Of a DNA stretch of 64,000 bases, positions 41,840 through 50,367 are shown one piece after another. The position numbers and the translations under genes are program-made. Where the stretch lies: the NCBI GenBank assembly GCA_963925035.1, contig CAWUSK010000012.1:88934-152933 (forward strand), read 5' to 3'. Under the pieces are notes generated by a model. The model was not told the DNA's origin, did no database searches, and saw nothing but the letters and a program-made list of their open reading frames with translations. How positions within the stretch are numbered: position 1 is the first letter of the stretch; each line of letters starts with the position of its first letter. The DNA is from UBA4466 sp963925035 (lineage in GTDB: Bacteria; Bacteroidota; Bacteroidia; Flavobacteriales_D; Crocinitomicaceae).

Positions 41840-43860
41840 TTTTTTGATTTTTTTTTATGATTTTCTAATGCGTATACTTCATCTCTTAAGCGTGCAGCTT
41901 CCATAAAATCTAAGTCTTTTGCTGCAGCTTCCATTTGTTTACGCGTGTGTTTAATTGATTTGTCTAATTGTTCATCCGTCATGTATTGAATAACTGGATC
42001 AGCCGCCATTGCGAGTTCTTCAGGAAGTTTGTATTCTGCATATTGTACTTCTCCATCCGCAACTTTGGTGGAATTCATAATTTTCTCCGTCGACTTATTC
42101 AAAGCAGTTGGAACAAGTCCGTGCTCTGTATTGTATGCAATTTGAATTTCTCTTCTACGTGCAGTTTCATCAATGGTTTGTTGCATCGAATCTGTTGTTT
42201 TATCCGCATACATAATCACTTTTCCATTCACATTTCTGGAAGCACGTCCTGCCGTTTGCACCAATGATTTTCTATTGCGCAAGAAGCCTTCTTTGTCTGC
42301 GTCGATAATAGCAACAAGGGAAACTTCTGGTAAATCTAGTCCTTCACGTAATAGATTTACACCAATCAACACATGAAAAGTTCCTAAACGCAGTTGACGC
42401 AATATTTCAACGCGTTCAATTGTATCTACTTCTGAGTGAATGTAGCGACAAGCTATTCCTAATCGATCTAAATACTTTTGTAATTCCTCTGCCATTCGTT
42501 TTGTCAATGTAGTGACTAATACACGCTCGTCAATCGGAATTCGAAGTTGAATTTCTTCAATTAAATTATCGATCTGATTCAAACTTTGTCTTACTTCAAT
42601 TATTGGATCTAATAATCCTGTTGGACGAATCACTTGTTCAACAATTACTCCTTTCGATTTTTCAATCTCGTAATCAGATGGAGTAGCAGAAACGTATATA
42701 ATCTCTGGTAACATTGATTCAAACTCTTCAAACTTTAAAGGACGATTGTCCATAGCGGATTGTAAGCGAAAACCATATTCGACCAGGTTGAGCTTTCGAG
42801 CTCTATCGCCTCCGTACATTGCACGGACTTGCGGAAGTGTAACGTGACTTTCATCAATTACCATTAAGAAATCTTCAGGGAAGTAATCAATCAAACAGAA
42901 AGGACGTTGTCCAGGCGAACGCTGATCGAAATAACGTGAATAGTTTTCAATTCCTGAGCAATATCCCAATTCACGAATCATTTCTAAATCGTATTCGATG
43001 CGTTCTTTCAAACGTTCACTTTCTTCAATTTTCCCTTCTCTTCTAAAATTTTCGACTTGGATCACCATGTCTTCGCCAATCATGTCTACCGCTTTTTTAG
43101 TCGTTTCAGAACTGGTAACGAAGATATTCGCTGGGTAAATACTCATGTCCTCAAAGTGCTCAATCGTTGTATTGTAATTTGGGTCAATGGTAGAAATAGA
43201 TTCAATATCGTCTCCCCAAAATTCAATGCGCACCGCATAATCGGCATAGGCCAAATAAATGTCAACTGTATCACCCTTTACGCGAAATGTTCCGCGTTCA
43301 AATTCTTGGTTAGCGCGACTGTATAAATTCTCAACCAATTGAAAGAGAAATTTATTTCTAGAAATCGTATCGCCTTTTTTTATATGGATGATGCTCTTCT
43401 CAAATTCTTGTGGATTACCAATCCCATAAATGCATGAAACAGATGCAACAACAATGACGTCTTTTCTACCTGAAAGTAGGGCAGAAGTAGCAGACAAACG
43501 CAATTTTTCAATTTCGTCGTTGATTTGTAAATCTTTCTCAATGTATGTCCCAGAAACAGGCATATAGGCTTCTGGCTGGTAATAATCATAATAGGAAACA
43601 AAATATTCAACACGGTTATTTGGAAAAAACTGTTTGAATTCGCCGTACAATTGTGCCGCTAATGTTTTGTTGTGCGATAAAATTAAGGTCGGTCGATTTG
43701 TTTCTTGAATCACATTTGCAACGGTAAATGTTTTTCCGCTTCCAGTAACTCCTAGGAGCGTTTGGAATCCTGCATTTGATTCGATTCCTTCAACGAGTTC
43801 TTTGATTGCATTCGGTTGGTCACCGGTTGGCTTAAAATCAGATACAAGTTGAAAGTCCAT
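41836..43860 (-). CDS. uvrB: Excinuclease ABC subunit B
   Basis: 674 residues, canonical length. Helicase motifs: LLGVTGSGKTFT (Walker A), beta-hairpin region YYDYYQPEAYMP, IDESHVTLPQ, SATPSDYE and RAGRASRNVNGKV-like (QTAGRASRNVNGKV). The C-terminal UVR domain (AAKDLDFMEAARLRDEVYAL) that contacts UvrC is present. UvrB verifies DNA damage with UvrA and loads UvrC for incision. uvrA and uvrC are not in the window. A -7 box lies 21 bp upstream of the ATG, divergent from the antiporter gene. Confidence 0.96.
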   Translation of the reverse strand: MDFQLVSDFKPTGDQPNAIKELVEGIESNAGFQTLLGVTGSGKTFTVANVIQETNRPTLILSHNKTLAAQLYGEFKQFFPNNRVEYFVSYYDYYQPEAYMPVSGTYIEKDLQINDEIEKLRLSATSALLSGRKDVIVVASVSCIYGIGNPQEFEKSIIHIKKGDTISRNKFLFQLVENLYSRANQEFERGTFRVKGDTVDIYLAYADYAVRIEFWGDDIESISTIDPNYNTTIEHFEDMSIYPANIFVTSSETTKKAVDMIGEDMVIQVENFRREGKIEESERLKERIEYDLEMIRELGYCSGIENYSRYFDQRSPGQRPFCLIDYFPEDFLMVIDESHVTLPQVRAMYGGDRARKLNLVEYGFRLQSAMDNRPLKFEEFESMLPEIIYVSATPSDYEIEKSKGVIVEQVIRPTGLLDPIIEVRQSLNQIDNLIEEIQLRIPIDERVLVTTLTKRMAEELQKYLDRLGIACRYIHSEVDTIERVEILRQLRLGTFHVLIGVNLLREGLDLPEVSLVAIIDADKEGFLRNRKSLVQTAGRASRNVNGKVIMYADKTTDSMQQTIDETARRREIQIAYNTEHGLVPTALNKSTEKIMNSTKVADGEVQYAEYKLPEELAMAADPVIQYMTDEQLDKSIKHTRKQMEAAAKDLDFMEAARLRDEVYALENHKKKSKK

Positions 43861-43881
43861 TGTTATTCACGTGTTTTAGAA

Positions 43882-43889
43882 CAAAAATA
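43882..43889 (-). promoter_or_regulatory. -7 box TATTTTTG of uvrB
   Basis: An exact TAnnTTTG match on the minus strand, 21 bp from the ATG at 43860. No SOS-box-like palindrome is recognised near it. Confidence 0.5.
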
Positions 43890-43920
43890 CAAATTAAAGA
43901 GCCATCTTCGAATCAACTCT

Positions 43921-43928
43921 TATCTTTG
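43921..43928 (+). promoter_or_regulatory. -7 box TATCTTTG of the first antiporter gene
   Basis: An exact match 23 bp before the ATG at 43952. The octamer TTCGAATC stands 6 bp upstream (43907-43914). The same octamer, spacing and -7 box occur before the second antiporter gene. Confidence 0.6.
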
Positions 43929-43951
43929 TTCCTTGTAATTTTTCGAAGTGT

Positions 43952-44914
43952 ATGATGGATTTTTTGATATTATTGTTGGGATTAGCGGTTTTGGTAGTTG
44001 GTGGTGAATTTTTAGTCAAGAGCGCTGTTGGGTTTTCAAATAAATTAAAAATTTCACCTTTGGTAATCGGTATGACGGTTGTCGCTTTTGGTACTTCTGC
44101 TCCTGAGTTAATTGTAAGTATGGAAAGTGCATTGATTGGAAAATCAGGCATTGCCATAGGAAATGTCGTAGGTTCTAACATTGCCAATCTTGCTTTAGTT
44201 CTTGGATTAACTGTTTTAATTTTTCCAATTATAACTGACAGACAAACAAAGCGTGTCGATTTCCCAATGATGCTGTTTGCAACATTGTTGTTCTATTATT
44301 TTGCAATTGATGGTATTATATCGTTCTCAGACGGAATAATTTTATTTACTATTCTAGTTGTATTCCTAGTGTTTATAATCACCAGCTCTCGAAAAAAAAC
44401 GAAAAAACAAGAAGCTGTTGATATCGTATCAGTACATATTCCTTTCTGGAAATCAGGCGTATTTTTAGGTATTGGTTTGGTCGGATTGTACTTTGGTGCT
44501 GGATGGTTTGTTGATGGAGCCGTTGGAATTGCAGACATATTCTTAGAAGGAAATCCGGACAGAGATATGATTGTTGGAGTAACTGTTGTTGCCTTCGGAA
44601 CGAGCGCCCCAGAATTAGTTGCTTCATGTGTCGCCGCGTATAGAAAGCAAACAGACATTTCTGTGGGGAATTTAATTGGATCAAACATCTTCAATATTTT
44701 TGCCGTAATAGGTCTAACATCAATCGTAAAGCCAATAGAAGTATCAAAACAAGCGCTTAATTTTGATATGATGTGGATGATTGGAATTGCCGTTTTATTA
44801 GCATTTGTATTATTAATTGGCAAGAAAATAGGACGTTTAAAAGGAGTGATTTTATTACTTACCTATATAACGTATATCACCATTATTTTATTAAAAGTTC
44901 AGGGACTAATTTAA
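43952..44914 (+). CDS. Calcium/sodium antiporter, CaCA family (YrbG-like), copy 1
   Basis: 320 residues with about ten membrane helices. The two inverted Na_Ca_ex repeats carry the alpha motifs VVAFGTSAPELIVSMESA / GNVVGSNIANLALVLG and VVAFGTSAPELVASCVAA / GNLIGSNIFNIFAVIG, which form the ion-binding site with their Glu and Asn residues. Such transporters exchange Ca2+ for Na+ (or H+) across the inner membrane. The central loop is Lys-rich (SSRKKTKKQEAVD). A close paralogue follows 114 bp downstream. Confidence 0.93.
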   Translation: MMDFLILLLGLAVLVVGGEFLVKSAVGFSNKLKISPLVIGMTVVAFGTSAPELIVSMESALIGKSGIAIGNVVGSNIANLALVLGLTVLIFPIITDRQTKRVDFPMMLFATLLFYYFAIDGIISFSDGIILFTILVVFLVFIITSSRKKTKKQEAVDIVSVHIPFWKSGVFLGIGLVGLYFGAGWFVDGAVGIADIFLEGNPDRDMIVGVTVVAFGTSAPELVASCVAAYRKQTDISVGNLIGSNIFNIFAVIGLTSIVKPIEVSKQALNFDMMWMIGIAVLLAFVLLIGKKIGRLKGVILLLTYITYITIILLKVQGLI

Positions 44915-44994
44915 CTTAAAAATCGTGCGTCCGTCATTGCTGAAAATGTTGTGAACAAAACGATAAATTAAATCTACAAATTCGAATCTACGTA

Positions 44995-45002
44995 TATCTT
45001 TG
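44995..45002 (+). promoter_or_regulatory. -7 box TATCTTTG of the second antiporter gene
   Basis: An exact match 26 bp before the ATG at 45029, with TTCGAATC 6 bp upstream (44981-44988), as in copy 1. Confidence 0.6.
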
Positions 45003-45028
45003 TATAGGTTAATTAATTTGATGTACTT

Positions 45029-45988
45029 ATGGATATTTTGTTTTTGTTGCTCGGATTAGCAGTACTGATAATTGGAGGTGATTTCTTAGTTAAAGGAGCT
45101 GTTGGCTTTTCAAATAAAATGAAAATTTCTCCTTTGGTGATTGGCATGACGGTAGTGGCTTTTGGAACCTCAGCACCTGAATTAATTGTAAGTATCCAAA
45201 GTGCATTGAATGGGAATTCAGGAATTGCAATCGGTAATGTTGTCGGCTCTAATATTGTAAACATTACACTTGTGCTTGGAGTTACGGTTTTGATTTTTCC
45301 TATAATAGCAGATAGACAAAGCAAGCGGATAGATTTACCAATGATGTTGTTCGCTACAATCCTATTTTATTATTTTGCCATAGACGGTTTAATATCGTTT
45401 TCAGATGGAATTATATTGTTTGTGATTCTAGTTGTTTTCGTTGTTTTGCTAGTTATAAATTCAAGGAAAAAAACGAAGAAACAAGAAGCTGTTGATATAG
45501 CAGCAGTTCAAATTCCTTTTTGGAAATCAAGCGTCTTTTTAGGAGTCGGTTTAATCGGTTTGTTTTTTGGCGCTGGATGTTTTGTTGACGGCGCTGTTGG
45601 AATTGCAGATTTGGTTTTAGCAGGAAACCCAGACAGAGATATAATTATTGGAGTTACAGTCGTTGCATTTGGAACAAGTGCACCTGAATTAGTCGCATCG
45701 TGTGTAGCGGCCTACCGCAAACAAACGGATATATCACTTGGTAATTTAATCGGTTCAAACATTTTTAATATTTTTGCGGTAATTGGATTATCGGCTTTTG
45801 TTAAACCAATCGAGGTATCCGAAAAAGCGCTCGAATTTGACATGATTTGGATGATTGGAGTGGCTGTTCTGCTTGCATTTGTATTATTGATAGGAAACAA
45901 AATCGGAAGACTTAAAGGTGCGATTTTAGTAATTACTTACATTATCTACATCGCACTGATTTTGTTAAAAGTCAAAGGAGTAATTTAG
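45029..45988 (+). CDS. Calcium/sodium antiporter, CaCA family, copy 2
   Basis: 319 residues, aligning with copy 1 over the full length without large gaps and identical over long runs (ISPLVIGMTVVAFGTSAPEL; DISxGNLIGSNIFNIFAVIG). Differences cluster in membrane helices and in the central loop (AAVQIPFWKSSV for VSVHIPFWKSGV). One position of note: copy 1 has GAGWFVDGAVG where copy 2 has GAGCFVDGAVG. Both alpha repeats keep their acidic and Asn ligands, so both are probably active. The gene and its promoter were duplicated together. Confidence 0.93.
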   Translation: MDILFLLLGLAVLIIGGDFLVKGAVGFSNKMKISPLVIGMTVVAFGTSAPELIVSIQSALNGNSGIAIGNVVGSNIVNITLVLGVTVLIFPIIADRQSKRIDLPMMLFATILFYYFAIDGLISFSDGIILFVILVVFVVLLVINSRKKTKKQEAVDIAAVQIPFWKSSVFLGVGLIGLFFGAGCFVDGAVGIADLVLAGNPDRDIIIGVTVVAFGTSAPELVASCVAAYRKQTDISLGNLIGSNIFNIFAVIGLSAFVKPIEVSEKALEFDMIWMIGVAVLLAFVLLIGNKIGRLKGAILVITYIIYIALILLKVKGVI

Positions 45989-46019
45989 AATAGAACTTAT
46001 AATAACGCTTAAGATTGTT

Positions 46020-46027
46020 TATTTTTG
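46020..46027 (+). promoter_or_regulatory. -7 box TATTTTTG of the CBS-type gene
   Basis: An exact TAnnTTTG match 18 bp before the ATG at 46046. Confidence 0.5.
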
Positions 46028-46045
46028 GCGTAAATAAATTGAATA

Positions 46046-47407
46046 ATGAAATATTACAATAACATTTTAGAGACAATTGGGAACACACCTTTGGTGAAAA
46101 TCAATAGAATCACAAAAGATGTAAAAGGATTGATATTAGCCAAAATTGAAACAACAAACCCAGGGAATTCTGTAAAAGATAGAATGGCTGTTCAAATGAT
46201 TGAAGATGCCGAGGCAGACGGAAGTTTAAAACCAGGTGGAACTGTAATTGAAGGTACTTCTGGTAATACTGGAATGGGATTGGCATTGGCATGTATCATG
46301 AAAGGATATAAGTTGATTTGTGTGTTAAGCGACAAGCAAAGTAAAGAGAAAATGGATATCCTAAGAGCTGTTGGAGCTGAGGTTCATGTTTGCCCAACAA
46401 ACGTTTCTCCAGATGATCCTCGTTCATATTATTCAGTTTCTAAACGTTTAGCAACAGAAGTGCCAAATTCATGGTATGTAAATCAATACGATAATCCATC
46501 AAACGCTAAAGCACATTACTTGAGCACTGGTCCTGAAATTTGGGAACAAACAGATGGTAAAATTACGCACTTTGTTTCTGGAGTTGGAACAGGTGGAACA
46601 ATTTCTGGTGTTGGGAAATTCTTGAAAGAGAAAAATCCAAACATTAAAACATGGGGAATTGATACTTACGGTTCTGTTTTTAAGAAATACCACGAGACTG
46701 GAATTTTTGATGAAAACGAAATTTATCCATACATCACAGAAGGAATTGGAGAAGATATTTTACCTAAAAATGTTGATTTCTCATTAATCGATAAATTTGA
46801 AAAAGTAACTGATAAAGACGCTGCTGTTTTCCAACGTCGCTTGGCAAAGGAAGAAGGAATATTTGTTGGGAACTCTGCTGGTTCTGCGATAAAAGGGCTT
46901 TTGCAATTGCAAGATGAATTGACGGATGACGACGTAGTAGTAGTTTTATTTCACGATCATGGAAGTCGTTATGTTGGAAAAATGTTCAACGACGATTGGA
47001 TGAGAGAAAGAGGTTTCTTGGATGGAGAGAAAAAGAATGCAATGGATTTAATTAGAGATCACGCAGGAAAACATTTGGTGACAGTTACTGCTGAAAATCC
47101 AGTTTCTCAAGCATTGATTTTAATGAACCAATATGGAATTTCTCAAATCCCTGTTGTTTCTGAAAATGTTTGTGTTGGCTCATTGTCTGATACGCATCTT
47201 TTCTCAAAGTTATTGGCAAATCCAGAATTGAAAGAAATGCCAGTTAAACATGTCATGGAAGCTCCATTACCAGAAGTAAGTGAAACTGCTTCAATTGAAG
47301 AGATTTCAAAATTATTTACGAGTGGTGCGTGCGCTGTGATTGTAAATTATGGTGACAAACAAAAGCATATAATTACCTATCAAGATGTCATTAAAGCGAT
47401 TGCTTAA
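46046..47407 (+). CDS. PLP-dependent cystathionine beta-synthase-type enzyme with CBS domains
   Basis: 453 residues. The fold-type-II PLP domain (1-330) shows TIGNTPLVKI, the lysine motif NPGNSVKDRMA (Schiff-base Lys), SGNTGMGLALA (cofactor phosphate and substrate loop) and SGVGTGGTISGVG. The C-terminal pair of CBS domains (about 335-453; VTVTAENPVSQALILMNQYG, VKHVMEAPLPEVSETAS) is as in eukaryotic and some bacterial cystathionine beta-synthases. It probably makes cystathionine from serine and homocysteine, or cysteine by beta-replacement. A BtuF-like gene starts 3 bp after its stop. Confidence 0.88.
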   Translation: MKYYNNILETIGNTPLVKINRITKDVKGLILAKIETTNPGNSVKDRMAVQMIEDAEADGSLKPGGTVIEGTSGNTGMGLALACIMKGYKLICVLSDKQSKEKMDILRAVGAEVHVCPTNVSPDDPRSYYSVSKRLATEVPNSWYVNQYDNPSNAKAHYLSTGPEIWEQTDGKITHFVSGVGTGGTISGVGKFLKEKNPNIKTWGIDTYGSVFKKYHETGIFDENEIYPYITEGIGEDILPKNVDFSLIDKFEKVTDKDAAVFQRRLAKEEGIFVGNSAGSAIKGLLQLQDELTDDDVVVVLFHDHGSRYVGKMFNDDWMRERGFLDGEKKNAMDLIRDHAGKHLVTVTAENPVSQALILMNQYGISQIPVVSENVCVGSLSDTHLFSKLLANPELKEMPVKHVMEAPLPEVSETASIEEISKLFTSGACAVIVNYGDKQKHIITYQDVIKAIA

Positions 47408-47410
47408 TCT

Positions 47411-48187
47411 TTGAAAGATCAACTAAAAATAATAGATCAAATGAAGCGGGAGGTAATACTTCCCGCTTTTCCTTTGCGTATTGTTTCCTTGGTTCCATCT
47501 CAAACGGAATTGTTATATTCTTTGGGATTAAAAGATGAGGTGGTTGGAATTACAAAGTTTTGTATTCATCCAGATGAATGGTTTCGAACGAAAGAGCGAA
47601 TAGGTGGAACAAAATCGGTGGACATTGAAAAAATCAAAGGATTAAAACCGGATTTAATTATTGGAAATAAAGAAGAAAATGAGCAAGCTGGCATTGACGC
47701 ATTAATGGAAATTGCTCCCGTTTGGATGAGTGATATTTTTGATTTAGATGATTCAATTGAAATGATTAAATCTGTTGGTGAAATCACGAATAAATCAAAA
47801 GAATCGAATGAATTGATTGCATTAATTCGTGATCGGTTTTCTTCACTAAAGGCAGTTGGGATTAAGAGTAGCGTATTGTACTTTATTTGGGAAGAACCAA
47901 TGATGCTGGCGGGTAAAAACACCTTCATCGATGCAATGTTGCAACAATGCGGAATGAAGAATCTAGCGGCAGTAGAACGTTACCCAGAAGCTACAGGAAA
48001 TGAAAATCCCGACTTTGTGTTTTTAAGTTCAGAACCATTTCCATTCAGAGGAAAGCACAAAGCTAATTTCGAAAAAAGATATCCCAATGCTAAAGTTGTT
48101 TTAGTTGATGGTGAATTTTTCTCGTGGTACGGATCGCGCTTGAAAGATGCGCCCAACTATTTTAAGGAATTGTTATCTCAACTCTAA
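47411..48187 (+). CDS. BtuF/FecB-like helical-backbone metal- or cobalamin-binding protein without signal peptide
   Basis: 258 residues from TTG 47411; an ATG at 47441 would remove the first ten and is an equal candidate. The fold is that of periplasmic substrate-binding proteins with a helical backbone (RIVSLVPSQTELLYSLGLKD, EVVGITKFCIHP, GLKPDLIIGNKEEN, SWYGSRLKDAPNYF). Cobalamin-type members carry 'SLVPS.TE...LG', as here. There is no signal peptide or lipobox, so it may act in the cytoplasm or be exported by an unusual route. It follows the CBS-type gene by 3 bp and may sense or carry a corrinoid or haem. Confidence 0.75.
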   Translation: MKDQLKIIDQMKREVILPAFPLRIVSLVPSQTELLYSLGLKDEVVGITKFCIHPDEWFRTKERIGGTKSVDIEKIKGLKPDLIIGNKEENEQAGIDALMEIAPVWMSDIFDLDDSIEMIKSVGEITNKSKESNELIALIRDRFSSLKAVGIKSSVLYFIWEEPMMLAGKNTFIDAMLQQCGMKNLAAVERYPEATGNENPDFVFLSSEPFPFRGKHKANFEKRYPNAKVVLVDGEFFSWYGSRLKDAPNYFKELLSQL

Positions 48188-49456
48188 TAAACTTCGAATC
48201 AATTCGATACTTGCGTATTTCCCCTTTTCGAATTTAATTTCACCATTAATTTTAACGACATTACTGCTCGACGCTTCAATGTCTAAGTCAATTGATTTAA
48301 TTGTATTGGAAAGTCCTTTTCCCATTCTGTATGCAGGAAAAATATTGATTACTCTTAGCATGAATGAACTTCCTTCAATATTTGATAAGTAAATTGGAGC
48401 GCCATGAATTGATACAATAGAAGTACATTTTTCGGATACAATATTACGCGTCGGTGTTCTCCCAATATAAACACTATTGTTACTGAGTTGATCAAAGTGA
48501 AAACGCTTTTCACCATAAATAAAGCTGTTTTCCGTTAACTCAGAAATCATCTCTTCTTGTTGGATAGTACTTAAGAGCATTGTCAAGTCAACTTTATTAG
48601 CAAATTCGAAAATAAAATCTGCATCTGGAACAAGTTTAAATGATGTCTCTTGTTCAATTTTCATAGAACGATAATTTACCGAAGCTCCAACAATTTCATT
48701 TCTTTTAATTCCTAGGAAATTTGAAATTGAATCACTAAAGGCTTTTGTAATAAAACTATTACTGGAAAGGTGAATGGACAAATTGTTAGGACTAAGTTTT
48801 TTTAAACTACAGTTGAATTTGTTGTCAAGAACAGCAGTTCCATTTACTTTGATTTTGGAACCCTTAATTTCTACGTTGGCATAATTCCATTTTTTGTACG
48901 ATTTCACTCTCGTCCAAATTGAAATAGCACTTTCGTTGTCTCGAAGTTTATCAAGTTTTTTAGAAAAAAGTTGATTTTTCTCCTTCAGAACAGAATTGGC
49001 AAATTGCTTTAGTTTAAAGGTGTTCTCCGATTCGCTTTCATTGAAGAGTAGAAGTCCAACAGAAGAGTTACTCGCAATAATTCTATCACTGAAATAAGCT
49101 TTGAAATCGCGTTCACGTGTTAGGTTAAATAAAACACCTGAAATTTGAGTTCCTCTATTATCGACGGTAAAAACAATAAAATCAGATAAAACATCTATTC
49201 CTGAAGTTTGTTTTAAATCATCTCTAGAATCGTTCATTTCACCAAGAAGTTTCTCGTCACGAGAAGAGATAAAGTCAGAAAGAACAGATTTCAAGGTAAG
49301 GTTACCGTCAAAAACCATAACAAAATTCGCATTTGTTGGAATGAATCGTTTATTTGTGTTCTCAGGTGAACGATAAGTGAATTGAAGTACAAAATAGAAA
49401 ACCCAAAAAACAGCAAGCACAAATAGTACTGATATTAATTTGAGTGATTTTTTCAT
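48173..49456 (-). CDS. Membrane-anchored protein of unknown function
   Basis: 427 residues from the ATG at 49456; an ATG at 49465 is close by. One N-terminal helix (about 8-27, ISVLFVLAVFWVFYFVLQFT) anchors a long periplasmic part with alternating beta strands. The design, a membrane anchor and then TNANFVMVFDGNLTLKSVLS, DFIVFTVDNRGTQISGVLFN, resembles DUF3352-type periplasmic proteins of unknown role, but I cannot assign it. Its 3' end overlaps the convergent BtuF-like gene by 15 bp. A -7 box (TACTTTTG) lies 13 bp before the start. Confidence 0.6.
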   Translation of the reverse strand: MKKSLKLISVLFVLAVFWVFYFVLQFTYRSPENTNKRFIPTNANFVMVFDGNLTLKSVLSDFISSRDEKLLGEMNDSRDDLKQTSGIDVLSDFIVFTVDNRGTQISGVLFNLTRERDFKAYFSDRIIASNSSVGLLLFNESESENTFKLKQFANSVLKEKNQLFSKKLDKLRDNESAISIWTRVKSYKKWNYANVEIKGSKIKVNGTAVLDNKFNCSLKKLSPNNLSIHLSSNSFITKAFSDSISNFLGIKRNEIVGASVNYRSMKIEQETSFKLVPDADFIFEFANKVDLTMLLSTIQQEEMISELTENSFIYGEKRFHFDQLSNNSVYIGRTPTRNIVSEKCTSIVSIHGAPIYLSNIEGSSFMLRVINIFPAYRMGKGLSNTIKSIDLDIEASSSNVVKINGEIKFEKGKYASIELIRSLLELR

Positions 49457-49469
49457 TTTCTGCACACAT

Positions 49470-49477
49470 CAAAAGTA
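49470..49477 (-). promoter_or_regulatory. -7 box TACTTTTG of the 49456 gene
   Basis: An exact TAnnTTTG match on the minus strand, 13 bp before the ATG at 49456. It is back-to-back with the + strand box at 49498. Confidence 0.5.
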
Positions 49478-49497
49478 CATTTTTATTGTGAAAAGAT

Positions 49498-49505
49498 TAC
49501 TTTTG
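49498..49505 (+). promoter_or_regulatory. -7 box TACTTTTG, 4 nt before the acyltransferase ATG
   Basis: An exact TAnnTTTG match followed by TCTC and the ATG at 49510. This is the third box-N4-ATG case and predicts a leaderless mRNA. Confidence 0.5.
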
Positions 49506-49509
49506 TCTC

Positions 49510-50061
49510 ATGCGTAAATTTGCACGGTTTCTTCTTAAATTATTTGGTTGGAAAATTGACAAGCATACACCAGAAGGTGTAAAGAAATGTGTTGTTGTAA
49601 TGGGGCCTCACACTTCCAATTGGGATTTCATCATTGGTCGTTTGGCTTTTTTGTCCTACGGGGTTCAAGGAAGATTTTTAATTAAAAAAGAATTATTTTT
49701 CTTTCCATTTGGCTTTTTCTTAAATAGAATGGGAGGAATTCCTGTGGATAGAAATGGAAAAAACAATTTAACGGACGAGGCTGTTCGTCATTTCAATGAA
49801 AATGAAACAATGTTCATGGTGTTTACTCCAGAAGGTACAAGAAGCTACAGTCCAAATTGGAAAAAAGGGTTTTATTACATCGCCATAAAAGCAAAAGTGC
49901 CAATTTATATCGGTTACATGGATTATGAACGAAAAATTGGTGGATTCCATAGTGTTTTTGAGCCTTCAGGAGATTCTAATGCTGATATCAAGCACATCAA
50001 AGGAATATTAAGCCATTACAAAGGGAAGTATCCCGAAAACGGAATTAAAGCCGAAGATTGA
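49510..50061 (+). CDS. PlsC-like 1-acylglycerol-3-phosphate acyltransferase family protein
   Basis: 183 residues. The HxxxxD motif (GPHTSNWDFII, about residue 35) and the PEGTRSYSPNWKKGFYYIA block are the catalytic and glycerophosphate-binding motifs of the PlsC superfamily; FPFGFFLNRMGGIPVDRNGK is the third conserved block. The length matches short members of the family. It acylates a lysophospholipid or a related lipid at the membrane. The substrate is unknown. Confidence 0.85.
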   Translation: MRKFARFLLKLFGWKIDKHTPEGVKKCVVVMGPHTSNWDFIIGRLAFLSYGVQGRFLIKKELFFFPFGFFLNRMGGIPVDRNGKNNLTDEAVRHFNENETMFMVFTPEGTRSYSPNWKKGFYYIAIKAKVPIYIGYMDYERKIGGFHSVFEPSGDSNADIKHIKGILSHYKGKYPENGIKAED

Positions 50062-50139
50062 TTTTTTTAGATCATCGAGGATGATGTCTTTGTGTACTTT
50101 TATTTCAGTCAACCAATTCTATTTAGCGGTAAAAAGCAA

Positions 50140-50325
50140 TTATTTTTTATCTATTTTATCCTTATCGTGAATCCCATAAGGACAATGCTTGCAACTGTTT
50201 TTACAACAATAACCACGTTTTAAATGATATTTCTCCGTAAAAACTATATAGCCGTCAGGACTCATGTGAAAATCCTCTGGATCCATTTTACTTTGTTTAG
50301 AAAAACCTGACATATCATCACTCAT
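50140..50325 (-). CDS. DUF5522 small Cys-motif protein
   Basis: 61 residues. The core SPDGYIVFTEKYHLKRGYCC followed by KNSCKHCPYG is the DUF5522 pattern, with CC-x3-C-x2-C as a probable metal site (zinc or Fe-S). Its function is unknown. It stands alone between the acyltransferase gene and the convergent PLP gene. Confidence 0.8.
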   Translation of the reverse strand: MSDDMSGFSKQSKMDPEDFHMSPDGYIVFTEKYHLKRGYCCKNSCKHCPYGIHDKDKIDKK

Positions 50326-50367
50326 GTTACAAATTTACACGTTATTTGTATACTTCATACTCGAATA

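Noticed and set aside
44296..44823. 175-codon ORF on the minus strand
   Set aside because: Antisense to the first antiporter; its Pro/Thr/Ile-rich content mirrors the hydrophobic codons of the real gene.
50071..50085. Short palindrome ATCATC-GAG-GATGAT
   Set aside because: No T run follows it on the + strand and the stem is only 6 bp; it was not called a terminator or operator.
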